Assembly (NCBI GenBank): GCA_900551955.1
Contig: UWSE01000007.1
Location: 1 to 25,465 of the forward strand
Source: an uncultured Mollicutes bacterium
Lineage (GTDB): Bacteria; Bacillota_I; Bacilli_A; UBA3375
Reading direction: 5' to 3'
Length of the DNA stretch: 25,465 nt
Shown: in pieces, positions 13,957 to 22,044 of the stretch
Layout of the letters: each line of letters starts with the position of its first letter
Position numbering within the stretch: position 1 is the first letter of the stretch
The notes under the pieces: model-generated
What the model saw: only the letters and a program-made list of their open reading frames with translations
What the model was told of the DNA's origin: nothing
The model's database searches: none
Made by a program: the position numbers and the translations under genes

Positions 13957-15771
13957 ATGGACTATAATTTTGACGACATTAATGTCAAAGCGTTAAATAA
14001 CGATGAGTTAATTGAATTAGCACATAATATTCGCCTTTTCTTAGTTGACAATGTTAGTAAAACAGGAGGGCATCTAGGATCTAATTTAGGTGTTGTTGAA
14101 CTAACAATTATGTTGCACAAAATTTTTAATTCACCAACTGATAAATTTATCTTTGATGTAGGGCATCAAGGATATGTACATAAAATACTTACTGGTCGCA
14201 GTAAGTATTTTCCTACATTACGTCAAAAAGATGGTCTAAGTGGATTTTTAAAAAGAACAGAAAGCCCCCATGATGTTTGGGAAGCGGGTCATAGTTCAAC
14301 AAGTATTAGTGCTGCTTGTGGAATGGCTAAAGCCCGTGATTTAAAAGGTAGTGATGAAGAAGTAATTGCCATTATTGGTGATGGTAGTTTAGTTAATGGG
14401 ATGTGTGCAGAAGCACTCAATCATTTAAGCACTTTAAATACTAAAGTTATTATTATATTAAATGATAATGAAATGTCAATTTCTAATAATATTGGATTTG
14501 TTGATGAATTGTTAAAAGGAATCCAACTATCTAATCGTTATGAACATTTAAAATCAGGAGTAAAACATACCTTAAATAGTGTGCCTGGTGGAGAACATTT
14601 AGCTTCAGGTATTTCAAAAATTAAAGAACAAATTAAAAGCAAAATTCATCCATCTCAAAGTTTATTTAACTTAATGGGATTTGATTATATTGGTCCAATT
14701 GATGGACATGATTTTACTGATTTAGAACAAGCTTTAAGTTATGCTAAAGCAGCTGATCATTCGGTTATAGTTCATGTTAAAACAATTAAAGGACATGGTT
14801 ATAAACCAGCGGAAGATTATAAATGGCATGGAGTCAATCCTTTTGATCCAAAAACCGGGTTACCTGTAAATGAAAATACTGCAATTAGTAATTCAGGATT
14901 AATTGCTCGTGCTCTAGAACAATTAATGAGTGTTGATGAAGATATTGTTGTTATTACTCCAGCAATGGAGACTGGTAGTGAATTGGGTTGTGTTCATAAG
15001 CATTTTCCAGATCGTTTTACTGACGTTGGGATTGCTGAAGAACACGCTGTCACTTTCTCGGCAGGATTAGCGATGACCGGTATCAAACCATTTTGTTGTA
15101 TTTATTCGACTTTCTTACAACGAAGTTATGATCAAATATTACATGATGTTGTGCGTCAAGAAGCAAATGTTGTAATTGGTATTGATCGAGCTGGAATTGT
15201 TGGTAATGATGGAGAAACCCACCAAGGGATTTATGATCTATCATTTTTACAACCAATGCCTGGATTAGTTATCGTTCAAGGAAGTAATCAACAACAAATG
15301 CTTGATTTATTAAAATGGTCATTTGACTATCAAGGACCGGTATGTATTCGTTATCCACGAGGAGGAAATAATAGTTTGCCAATAGCTTTTAGTAGTAATA
15401 CAATTACCCCGTTTAAATGGGAAGTTATTAAAGATCATGATAGTTGTTATGTAATTACTTATGGTAACCAAGTAGAAATGTTAAGAGATGCACCAATTGA
15501 TGCTGGTTTAATTAATGCCTGTTTTATTAAACCACTTGATTTAGAATTATTAAGAACAATTAAAGATAAACATTTAATTGTTGTTGAAGAGCATGTCCAA
15601 TTGGGTGGATTAAATACAGCTATTAATCAAGCAATTCATCCACTAGATATGGATGTAATTGCTTTACCTAACGACTTTATTCGTCAAGGTAATCCTGATG
15701 AAATATTAGCGATGTATGATTTAAGTAAAGACACTTTAATTGCTAGAATTAATGAGTTGGTTAAATCATGA
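13957..15771 (+). CDS. dxs: 1-deoxy-D-xylulose-5-phosphate synthase
   Basis: Dxs condenses pyruvate and glyceraldehyde-3-phosphate with thiamine diphosphate, the first step of the MEP isoprenoid pathway; the product also feeds thiamine and pyridoxal synthesis. It is 604 aa, slightly under the usual 620. Present are the N-terminal TGGHLGSNLGVVELT and FDVGHQGYVHKILTGR, the ThDP site GDGSLVNGMCAEALNH to LNDNEMSIS, the pyrimidine domain with DVGIAEEHAVTFSAGLAMTG and its essential Glu, and HQGIYDLSFL. The last domain begins GPVCIRYPRG. GGAGG precedes the ATG. TGA overlaps tlyA. The dxs-tlyA pair matches Bacillus, though xseAB and ispA are not adjacent here. Confidence 0.97.
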   Translation: MDYNFDDINVKALNNDELIELAHNIRLFLVDNVSKTGGHLGSNLGVVELTIMLHKIFNSPTDKFIFDVGHQGYVHKILTGRSKYFPTLRQKDGLSGFLKRTESPHDVWEAGHSSTSISAACGMAKARDLKGSDEEVIAIIGDGSLVNGMCAEALNHLSTLNTKVIIILNDNEMSISNNIGFVDELLKGIQLSNRYEHLKSGVKHTLNSVPGGEHLASGISKIKEQIKSKIHPSQSLFNLMGFDYIGPIDGHDFTDLEQALSYAKAADHSVIVHVKTIKGHGYKPAEDYKWHGVNPFDPKTGLPVNENTAISNSGLIARALEQLMSVDEDIVVITPAMETGSELGCVHKHFPDRFTDVGIAEEHAVTFSAGLAMTGIKPFCCIYSTFLQRSYDQILHDVVRQEANVVIGIDRAGIVGNDGETHQGIYDLSFLQPMPGLVIVQGSNQQQMLDLLKWSFDYQGPVCIRYPRGGNNSLPIAFSSNTITPFKWEVIKDHDSCYVITYGNQVEMLRDAPIDAGLINACFIKPLDLELLRTIKDKHLIVVEEHVQLGGLNTAINQAIHPLDMDVIALPNDFIRQGNPDEILAMYDLSKDTLIARINELVKS

Positions 15772-16505
15772 AAAAACGTTTAGATGTATATTTAGTTGAA
15801 GCAGGTTACTTTGATAGTCGTGAGCAGGCAAAAAGAAATATTATGGCCAGAAATGTTTTAATTAATGATGAACCATTAATTAAGCCAGGTGATAATATTG
15901 ATCCTGATAAAATTAAAAGTGTGAGAATTAAAGATAGTTGTCCCTACGTTTCAAGAGCAGGTCTAAAATTAAAAGCAGCTATTGATGATTTTGATTTAGA
16001 TTTTAAAGATAAAGAAATGCTTGACGTTGGTAGTTCAACAGGGGGATTTTGTGATTGTGCACTACAACATGGAGCTAGTCATGTAGTAGCGCTAGATGTA
16101 GGAACTAATCAATTGGCGTATAAATTAAGAGTAGATCCTCGAATCACTGTCCAAGAACAAACTAATTTTCGAACAATTGAACATGATTTCTTTGACCAAC
16201 AATTTGATTTTATAACAATGGATGTTTCTTTTATTTCAAGTTTATTACTTGTTGATAATGTATATCATAACTTAAAAGAAGATGGTTATTTTGTACTATT
16301 AATCAAACCCCAGTTTGAAGCGGGTAGAGAAGTCAAAAGAAACAAAAAAGGGGTAATTACCGATATAGATGTGATAAATCAAGTTAAAGATCAGGTCATT
16401 AATGAAATTAAAAACCATGGATTTAAGTGTTTAAAGGTCATTCCTTCCCCAATTAAAGGGATGAGTGGAAATCAAGAATTTATAGCATTATTTGCTAAAG
16501 ATTAG
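15768..16505 (+). CDS. tlyA: TlyA-family rRNA 2'-O-methyltransferase
   Basis: TlyA proteins 2'-O-methylate rRNA cytidines (16S C1409, and 23S C1920 in some species). At 245 aa, the S4 RNA-binding domain covers residues 1-60 (KRLDVYLVEAGYFDSREQAKRNIMA) and the FtsJ-like methyltransferase follows, with VSRAGLKLKAAIDDF, the SAM-binding LDVGSSTGGFCDCALQHGA, TMDVSFISSLLL and LIKPQFEAGRE, all family hallmarks. Older names are YqxC and hemolysin TlyA; a haemolytic role is not implied. Its ATG overlaps the dxs stop. It is the last gene before a new promoter. Confidence 0.94.
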   Translation: MKKRLDVYLVEAGYFDSREQAKRNIMARNVLINDEPLIKPGDNIDPDKIKSVRIKDSCPYVSRAGLKLKAAIDDFDLDFKDKEMLDVGSSTGGFCDCALQHGASHVVALDVGTNQLAYKLRVDPRITVQEQTNFRTIEHDFFDQQFDFITMDVSFISSLLLVDNVYHNLKEDGYFVLLIKPQFEAGREVKRNKKGVITDIDVINQVKDQVINEIKNHGFKCLKVIPSPIKGMSGNQEFIALFAKD

Positions 16506-16529
16506 ACCCTAATTATGGTATAATAGGGT
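16506..16529 (+). promoter_or_regulatory. Extended -10 promoter of Asp23-fakA, inside an inverted repeat
   Basis: TGG-TATAAT at 16516-16524 lies 18 nt before the Asp23 gene and has no good -35. The -10 is enclosed by ACCCTA (16506-16511) and TAGGGT (16524-16529), a perfect 6-bp inverted repeat extended inward by TTAT/ATAA with one bulged A. Either an operator over the promoter or a small hairpin ending tlyA mRNA is possible; no T-run follows. Confidence 0.5.
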
Positions 16530-16541
16530 ATAGGAGGAATA

Positions 16542-16889
16542 ATGGAGATTAATGTTAAAAAAGCAAGTGGAATAGTAAGTGTAAAAACACAAAATATTCG
16601 TAACTTTATTTACAACCAAGTATGTATGGTTCCTGGTATTACACCATATAACCAAACAGGTTTAGTAAATAAAGTTAAACGTGCACTACGTTATTTTAAA
16701 GATAGTATCAGTGTAATTCCTTTAGGTCCTGGAGTAATTGGTGTAGAAGTCCACATTATTTTAAATAAAGGTGTTGATTTTAAAACAATTGCGACTCAAT
16801 TACAAGATTTAATTATTTTTAGTGTGAAAGAACAATATGGAATTGAAACTAACTTTGTAGATGTCATAATTGAAGGGACGGAACTATAA
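16542..16889 (+). CDS. Asp23 family protein (YloU-like)
   Basis: A 115-aa Asp23-domain protein. The fold's features are visible: an N-terminal region (GIVSVKTQNIRNFIYNQVCMVPGI), a middle strand (VIGVEVHIILNKGVDFKTI) and the helix-strand ending LQDLIIFSVKEQYGIETNFVDVIIEG. It is next to fakA, as yloU is next to yloV in B. subtilis. In staphylococci Asp23 is a membrane-associated protein linked to cell-wall stress, but the biochemical role of YloU is unknown. AGGAGG precedes the ATG, and its stop overlaps the fakA start (TAATG). Confidence 0.88.
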   Translation: MEINVKKASGIVSVKTQNIRNFIYNQVCMVPGITPYNQTGLVNKVKRALRYFKDSISVIPLGPGVIGVEVHIILNKGVDFKTIATQLQDLIIFSVKEQYGIETNFVDVIIEGTEL

Positions 16890-18496
16890 TGAAAATTTTA
16901 GATGCTAATAAATATCGTGAAATGTTATTATATGGTGGAGAAATATTAAGTGCAAAAAAAGAAGAAATTAATGCCTTAAACGTTTTCCCTGTACCAGATG
17001 GTGATACTGGATCAAATATGAATATGACTGCTCAATCAGGAGTAGCAGCAATTAGCAATATTAATTCTAGTTCTATTGGTGAAGTAGCAAAAACTTTCTC
17101 TAAAGGCTTATTAATGGGAGCTAGAGGAAATAGTGGTGTTATCTTATCGCAATTTTTCCGTGGGATTGCTGAACGATTAGATGGATTAGATACAATTAAC
17201 GTTGAAGAGTTCCATGAAGCATTAGAATCTGGTGTTAAACGCGCTTATGGTAGTATAATTAAAGTTGTAGAAGGAACGATCTTAACAGTTGTGCGTGAAA
17301 TGACAGAAAAAACTACTAACTTTGACTTAGACTTTGAAGATTACTTTCAAGCTTTATATGATAATGCAAAGGAATCATTAGATAATACCCCAGAATTATT
17401 ACCTGTTTTAAAAGAAGTTGGGGTAGTTGATAGTGGTGGAGCTGGATTCTTAGCAATTTTAGAAGGAATGTTAGCTAACCTTAAAGGTGAAGAAGTTACA
17501 ATTAAAGAAAACTTTGAACTGTTTAAACAAACAGAAGAACACCCAATGGATCCTGAAGATATCGTCTTTGGATATTGTACAGAAATGTTAATAGAACTAA
17601 ATGATCCAAAAGATGAAGATAAATTATTAGAAATTCGTTCAACATTAGAAACATTTGGTGATTCAATAGTGTGTATTATTGATGATGGTATTTTAAAAGT
17701 ACACGTACATACTGAAACACCAATCAAAGTGTTTGAATTTGGTTTAACGTTTGGACGTTTTGTTCATGTTAAGAGTGAAAATATGCGTATCCAAGCTGAG
17801 AATGCGATTAAATTAGAAGAATCTCGTCGTCGTGAATTTGGAATTGTAGCTGTTGCTAGTAGTGAAGAAATGGCTGATTTATTCCGTCAATTATATGAAG
17901 ATATTAACATTATTCCTGGTGGACAAACTTTAAATCCATCTACAGAAGATATTTTAAAAGCGGTAAATGCTTGTAATGCTAAAGATGTTATTTTATTACC
18001 AAATAACTCTAATATTATAATGGCAGCTGAAGCTGCAAGTGATTTAGTAGAAAATACTAATATTCATATTGTTAAAACTAAACATATGACACAAGCGGTT
18101 GAATGTTTAATGACATATAATGTGGAAAATACATTAGAAGAGAACTTAGAAGCGATGAACAGTTCTTTAGAAAATATGATCAATATTGAAATTACTAATG
18201 CGATTAAAGATACATCAATTAATGGAGTTGATATTAAAGAAGGAGACTTCATGGCAATTGTTGAGGGTGATATTGATTATAGTAACCAAGATCTTGACTT
18301 TATTTTACGTCAATGTATGGACTTATTAATTAGTCGTGAATGTGATATTATTACATTCTTAGTAGGGACAGATGGTGATACTAGTAAAGTTGAAAATATG
18401 GTTAAATACGTTGAAGAGCGTTCACCATTCGTTGAAGTGGAAATGATTAATACTAATCAACCAGTATATAGTTATATAATTTCTGGAACAAGATAA
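16889..18496 (+). CDS. fakA: Fatty acid kinase subunit FakA (YloV, DAK1/DegV partner)
   Basis: FakA phosphorylates exogenous fatty acids carried by FakB (DegV-family) proteins so they can enter phospholipid synthesis. At 535 aa it has the N-terminal DhaL-type nucleotide domain (NVFPVPDGDTGSNMNMT about residues 30-46, GARGNSGVILSQFFRG, VVDSGGAGFLAILEG), then the FakA middle domain (FGYCTEMLI, DSIVCIIDDGILKVHVHTE with the conserved His region) and the C-terminal domain ending with VYSYIISGTR. No fakB is in this window. The gene is translationally coupled to the Asp23 gene. A terminator overlaps its stop codon. Confidence 0.92.
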   Translation: MKILDANKYREMLLYGGEILSAKKEEINALNVFPVPDGDTGSNMNMTAQSGVAAISNINSSSIGEVAKTFSKGLLMGARGNSGVILSQFFRGIAERLDGLDTINVEEFHEALESGVKRAYGSIIKVVEGTILTVVREMTEKTTNFDLDFEDYFQALYDNAKESLDNTPELLPVLKEVGVVDSGGAGFLAILEGMLANLKGEEVTIKENFELFKQTEEHPMDPEDIVFGYCTEMLIELNDPKDEDKLLEIRSTLETFGDSIVCIIDDGILKVHVHTETPIKVFEFGLTFGRFVHVKSENMRIQAENAIKLEESRRREFGIVAVASSEEMADLFRQLYEDINIIPGGQTLNPSTEDILKAVNACNAKDVILLPNNSNIIMAAEAASDLVENTNIHIVKTKHMTQAVECLMTYNVENTLEENLEAMNSSLENMINIEITNAIKDTSINGVDIKEGDFMAIVEGDIDYSNQDLDFILRQCMDLLISRECDIITFLVGTDGDTSKVENMVKYVEERSPFVEVEMINTNQPVYSYIISGTR

Positions 18497-18520
18497 GATA
18501 ATTAATCTTATCTTGTTTTT
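18488..18520 (+). terminator. Intrinsic terminator overlapping the fakA stop
   Basis: A perfect 12-bp stem (ACAAGATAAGAT 18488-18499 with ATCTTATCTTGT 18505-18516), loop AATTA, followed by TTTTT to 18520. The fakA stop codon lies inside the stem. gatD begins only 12 nt later, so transcription of gatD-ffh needs readthrough or a promoter within or before this hairpin; none is clear. Confidence 0.85.
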
Positions 18521-18531
18521 AATGGAGGATG

Positions 18532-19257
18532 ATGTTTAAAATTGCGTGGTTATATCATGATATTTTAAATTTATATGGAGATGTTGGTAACATCTTAGTC
18601 TTAACCCATCTCTTAGAATCTAATCAAATTCCTTATCAAGTTGATAAGATTAGCTTAAATGACCATCAAAAATTAGATGACTATGACATTATCTTTATTG
18701 GCGGGGGAAGTGATCAAGCCCAAGCCTTAATTTATAAAGATTTTATCAGTCGTAAACAACAAATCATCAATTGTATGAACAATAATGGTTTTGTCTTAGC
18801 AATTTGTGGTGGGTATCAATTGTGTGGACACTACTACTTAGATGCTAAGGGTAATAAAATCGAAGGATTATGCTTATTTGATTACCATACTCAAGCAGGG
18901 GATACACGGTTAAATAATAATATTTATATTAAAGCTAATTTAGGCAAAGAAGAGGTTGATATTGTTGGTTATGAAAATCATATTGGCCAAACAATTAATG
19001 TGGCTAATCCCTTAGGTAAGGTTATCATTGGTAATGGAAATGATCAACATTCCCAATTAGAAGGATATATTGATAATCATTTTATTGGTACTTATATTCA
19101 TGGACCATTATTGCCGAAAAATCCAGAAATAGGTAAATACATCATCCAAAAAGTGTTAAAAGATAAATATAACAAAGAAGTATCAATAACAATTGATCTT
19201 AAATATGCGATTCCAGCCAAACAAACTATGATTAAACGATTAACAAAAGGAGAATAA
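18532..19257 (+). CDS. gatD: GatD-like glutamine amidotransferase (lipid II amidation)
   Basis: GatD releases ammonia from glutamine for MurT, which amidates the D-Glu of lipid II to D-isoglutamine. Length is about 241 aa. The class I amidotransferase fold is clear: IFIGGGSDQAQ, nucleophile Cys92 in FVLAICGGYQLCGHYY, and catalytic His190 in GTYIHGPLLPKNPEI, the GatD signature. The partner murT is normally directly upstream, but the upstream gene is fakA and a terminator intervenes. Start: GGAGG (18524-18528) abuts the ATG at 18529, so ATG 18532 is preferred. Its 3' end touches ffh (TAATG). It could also act with a distant MurT; a CobB/CobQ-like role is less likely given size. Confidence 0.85.
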   Translation: MFKIAWLYHDILNLYGDVGNILVLTHLLESNQIPYQVDKISLNDHQKLDDYDIIFIGGGSDQAQALIYKDFISRKQQIINCMNNNGFVLAICGGYQLCGHYYLDAKGNKIEGLCLFDYHTQAGDTRLNNNIYIKANLGKEEVDIVGYENHIGQTINVANPLGKVIIGNGNDQHSQLEGYIDNHFIGTYIHGPLLPKNPEIGKYIIQKVLKDKYNKEVSITIDLKYAIPAKQTMIKRLTKGE

Positions 19258-20567
19258 TGTTAGATATATTTGCTAATAAAATTCAAAATAAATTAGATAA
19301 TATTGGACGTAAAACGACATTAACTGAAGAAGATTTACGTACTGAACTTCGAGAAGTGCGTCGAATTTTAGTTGAAGCTGATGTTAACTATCAAGTAGCT
19401 AAAGAATTCTGTAAAGAAGTCCAAAAGGAAGCAATTGACTCTAATATTTTAATTGGATTAAATCCAGGTGAACAAGTTGTTAAATTAGTTAAAGATAAGA
19501 TGGTTGAATTCCTACAAGGAGATAACCAATTTAACGTTAAGAAAAACGACATTATTTTAATGGTTGGTTTACAGGGGAGTGGGAAAACTACCACTACTGG
19601 TAAATTAGCCCATTTACTTAGCAAAAAACAAGGATTTAATCCTTTATTAGTTGCTTGTGATGTGTATCGTCCTGCAGCAATTGATCAGTTGCACCAAGTT
19701 GGTGGCCAATTAGGAATTAGTGTATATTCGGAAAAAGATAATAGTGATGTAATTAGTATCTCTAAACACGCTTTAGATTATGCCAAAGAACATAATCATG
19801 ATTTAGTAATTATCGATACTGCTGGACGTACCCACGTTGATGAAGCGATGATGGAAGAAATCAAAAATCTTGAGGCAGCAATTAACCCCCAACATACATT
19901 ATTAGTAATTGATGGGACAATTGGGCAAATCGCTGTAGATATTGCTAACGATTTTAATAATTATGTTAACGTTAATGGTTTAATATTTACCAAAATGGAT
20001 AGTGATACTCGAGGAGGAGCGATCTTATCAGTTAAGAAAGCAACTAATATCGATATCAAATATCTAGGGGTTAGCGAAAAGATGAATGGTTTAGAAGTCT
20101 TTGATGCTAAACGAGTTGTTGGTCGTATCTTAGGTGAAGGAGATATGATTGGATTAATCGAAAAAGCTGAAGAGTATGCTGAAGAACACGACTTAGAAGC
20201 AGATGCTCAACGTATGCTTGAAGGTAAATTCGATATGAATGATTACTTAAAACAAATTAAAAGTATGAAAAAAATGGGTGGTTTTAAAAACTTACTAAAA
20301 ATGATTCCAGGAATGAACAAATTAGATACATCAATGATTGATGAACGTGAATTTATTCGTATTCAAGCAATTATTGAAAGTATGACCCCAAAAGAACGTG
20401 CAAAACCTGCAATAATTAATGGTAGTCGTCGTAAACGTATTGCTAAAGGTAGTGGAACAACTGTTCAAGATGTTAATAAGTTATTAAAAAATTATGAAAA
20501 TACAAAAACAATGATGAAACGTTTACGTAATATGGATATGAGCCAAATGGCTAATTTATTTAAATAA
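19257..20567 (+). CDS. ffh: Signal recognition particle protein Ffh
   Basis: Ffh binds signal peptides at the ribosome with SRP RNA and docks to FtsY. At 436 aa it has the N domain (about 1-95, LREVRRILVEADVNY), G domain with GLQGSGKTTTTGKLA, CDVYRPAAIDQL, DTAGRTHVDEAMMEE and FTKMDSDTRGGA, then the Met-rich M domain from about 300 (MKKMGGFKNLLKMIPGM, RKRIAKGSGTTVQDVNKLL, MKRLRNMDMSQMANLFK). It lacks the longer Met/Lys tail of some homologues. The usual upstream partner ylxM is absent; gatD precedes instead, overlapping by 1 nt. A strong bidirectional terminator follows. Confidence 0.97.
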   Translation: MLDIFANKIQNKLDNIGRKTTLTEEDLRTELREVRRILVEADVNYQVAKEFCKEVQKEAIDSNILIGLNPGEQVVKLVKDKMVEFLQGDNQFNVKKNDIILMVGLQGSGKTTTTGKLAHLLSKKQGFNPLLVACDVYRPAAIDQLHQVGGQLGISVYSEKDNSDVISISKHALDYAKEHNHDLVIIDTAGRTHVDEAMMEEIKNLEAAINPQHTLLVIDGTIGQIAVDIANDFNNYVNVNGLIFTKMDSDTRGGAILSVKKATNIDIKYLGVSEKMNGLEVFDAKRVVGRILGEGDMIGLIEKAEEYAEEHDLEADAQRMLEGKFDMNDYLKQIKSMKKMGGFKNLLKMIPGMNKLDTSMIDEREFIRIQAIIESMTPKERAKPAIINGSRRKRIAKGSGTTVQDVNKLLKNYENTKTMMKRLRNMDMSQMANLFK

Positions 20568-20574
20568 TTTTAGT

Positions 20575-20610
20575 AATAAAAGGTATCAACATAAGTTGAT
20601 ACCTTTTATT
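20575..20610. terminator. Bidirectional terminator between ffh and the minus-strand gene
   Basis: A 16-bp perfect stem (AATAAAAGGTATCAAC 20575-20590 with its complement at 20595-20610), loop ATAA. A/T tails on both sides allow termination of ffh rightward and of the convergent gene leftward. Confidence 0.9.
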
Positions 20611-20983
20611 ATTTAACACTAAACTTTTGGCTAATCACAATTGGACTATCATTAGTTGGTGGTTGATATGAAACAATAAAGTGATATTGACCTGGTACTG
20701 ATGGTGTAAAAACAAATTGATATTTATTATTCATATAAGGATGAATTGTTGTTTCTAGTTTTTCATCATTATTATGAACATTATAGATATTAACATTAAT
20801 ATCACCTAAAGCTTTACTTTTTCCATATTCTTTAGTATTTAATTTAAATGTAATTGGCGTGTTAATATTAAAACTTCCTTCTTTATAAATATTAATACTA
20901 TAGCGTTTAATATTTAATAAGGAAAGGACTAATAATACTCCAATTAAGATAATTATTGATCGTTTTAAAATTTTTCTATTCAT
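20609..20983 (-). CDS. Membrane-anchored beta-sandwich-like protein, unknown
   Basis: A 124-aa protein: basic start (NRKILKR), membrane helix at about residues 9-24 (SIIILIGVLLVLSLLN), and an outside domain of alternating strands (NTPITFKLNTKEYGK, DINVNIYNV, KYQFVFTPSVPGQYHFIVSY). The PxxPGxYxFxVxY ending resembles Ig-like or YtkA/FixH-type small beta domains; this is a fold guess, not a family match. No lipobox is seen. It has a near-consensus promoter (21001-21029) and is divergent from comGA. The adjacency to comG raises but does not prove a link with competence. Confidence 0.7.
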   Translation of the reverse strand: MNRKILKRSIIILIGVLLVLSLLNIKRYSINIYKEGSFNINTPITFKLNTKEYGKSKALGDINVNIYNVHNNDEKLETTIHPYMNNKYQFVFTPSVPGQYHFIVSYQPPTNDSPIVISQKFSVK

Positions 20984-21000
20984 AGTTATTCCTTATAAAA

Positions 21001-21029
21001 ATTATAACATTTTCGCCATTTATTATCAA
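21001..21029 (-). promoter_or_regulatory. Promoter of the minus-strand 124-aa gene
   Basis: On the minus strand: TTGATA (21029-21024), 17-nt spacer, TATAAT (21006-21001) with an extended TGT element directly before it. The only promoter in the window with a near-consensus -35, a 17-bp spacer and an extended -10. The opposite strand, leading to comGA, has no equivalent. Confidence 0.75.
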
Positions 21030-21084
21030 TAATGTGAGCCAGTTTTTTAAAAAAAAGGGTATATGTAATAAAAGGAGGTGAAAA

Positions 21085-22044
21085 ATGAAAACATCAACAT
21101 TAGTAACTGATTTGATCCTTGAAGCTTTCCAATTACAAGCGTCAGATATTCATTTTTTAGCGGTAGAAGAAGAAGTTAAAATCTTTTTTCGAATTCAAAC
21201 AGAATTAAAATTGCAACGATGTGTTGATAAGGAAACATATATCAAAATCTTAAGGTATGTAAAATTTAAAACCAAACTAGATATTTCCAATACTACCACC
21301 CCCCAAGATGGAGCTTATAGTATTCTCACCCATAATAATAAGAAATTATTTATTAGAATCTCAACAATGCCAGCTATTGGCTTAGAAAGTTTAGTTGTTC
21401 GTCTACTACCAGATGAAGAACACAGTAGTTTTGAAAGTATTGCCTTATTTCCTGATGACTTAAAACAAATGTATAATGTTTTAAAAGAACAAAACGGTCT
21501 ATTTGTTTTTACAGGACCAACTGGTAGTGGAAAAAGTACAAGTATGTATAGTATTTTAACTAAACTCGCAAAAGATGCTAAGAAAAAAATTTTAACATTA
21601 GAAAATCCTGTAGAAATGATCAATCGCGAATTAGTACAAATTAATATTAATGAAGAGTTGGGAATAACTTATAGTGCTGGTTTAAAATTTGCCCTTCGTC
21701 AAGATCCAGATATCATTATGATAGGTGAGATACGTGATGAAGAAACGGCTCGAAATGTGTTTCGTGCTGCCTTAACCGGACATACAGTTATCTCTACTAT
21801 GCATACCAAAGATAAATATGGAGTAGTGGAAAGATTTTTAGATTTTGGTTTTCTAAAAAGTGAGATTGAATCTGTACTAATAGGTATTAGTAATCAACGG
21901 TTAGTAGTTGATCAGAATAATGATACTAAATCATTCTTTGATTATGCAGTAAACCACGATTTACATGACTTAATTAACAATAAGGAACAAAAAGATATTT
22001 ATGAAAAGATTAAAGAACTTAAAGCTACTAAAAAAATCATCTAA
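21085..22044 (+). CDS. comGA: ComGA, competence pilus assembly ATPase
   Basis: ComGA is the PilB/GspE-type ATPase that drives assembly of the competence pseudopilus at the inner membrane. At 319 aa it is the short type lacking an N-terminal extension. Walker A is GPTGSGKST (residues 144-152); the segment DPDIIMIGEIRDEETA from about residue 207 holds Walker B; the His box is ALTGHTVISTMHT. The zinc-binding four-cysteine motif of PilB is missing, as in Gram-positive ComGA. The ribosome binding site is excellent (AAAGGAGGTG) but no housekeeping promoter is evident between 21030 and 21084, consistent with control by a competence regulator. The end overlaps comGB by 44 nt. Confidence 0.95.
   Translation: MKTSTLVTDLILEAFQLQASDIHFLAVEEEVKIFFRIQTELKLQRCVDKETYIKILRYVKFKTKLDISNTTTPQDGAYSILTHNNKKLFIRISTMPAIGLESLVVRLLPDEEHSSFESIALFPDDLKQMYNVLKEQNGLFVFTGPTGSGKSTSMYSILTKLAKDAKKKILTLENPVEMINRELVQININEELGITYSAGLKFALRQDPDIIMIGEIRDEETARNVFRAALTGHTVISTMHTKDKYGVVERFLDFGFLKSEIESVLIGISNQRLVVDQNNDTKSFFDYAVNHDLHDLINNKEQKDIYEKIKELKATKKII

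Noticed and set aside
3847..15771. Possible use of TGA as tryptophan, as in mollicutes
   Set aside because: xseA and dxs end in TGA exactly where the next gene starts (ATGA), and Trp is encoded by TGG, so the standard code applies.
17347..17727. 126-aa minus-strand frame inside fakA (and similar minus frames inside efp, xseA, tyrS, ffh and comGA)
   Set aside because: Antisense shadows of well-supported genes, Ser/Asn/Ile-rich with no ribosome binding site and no family resemblance.
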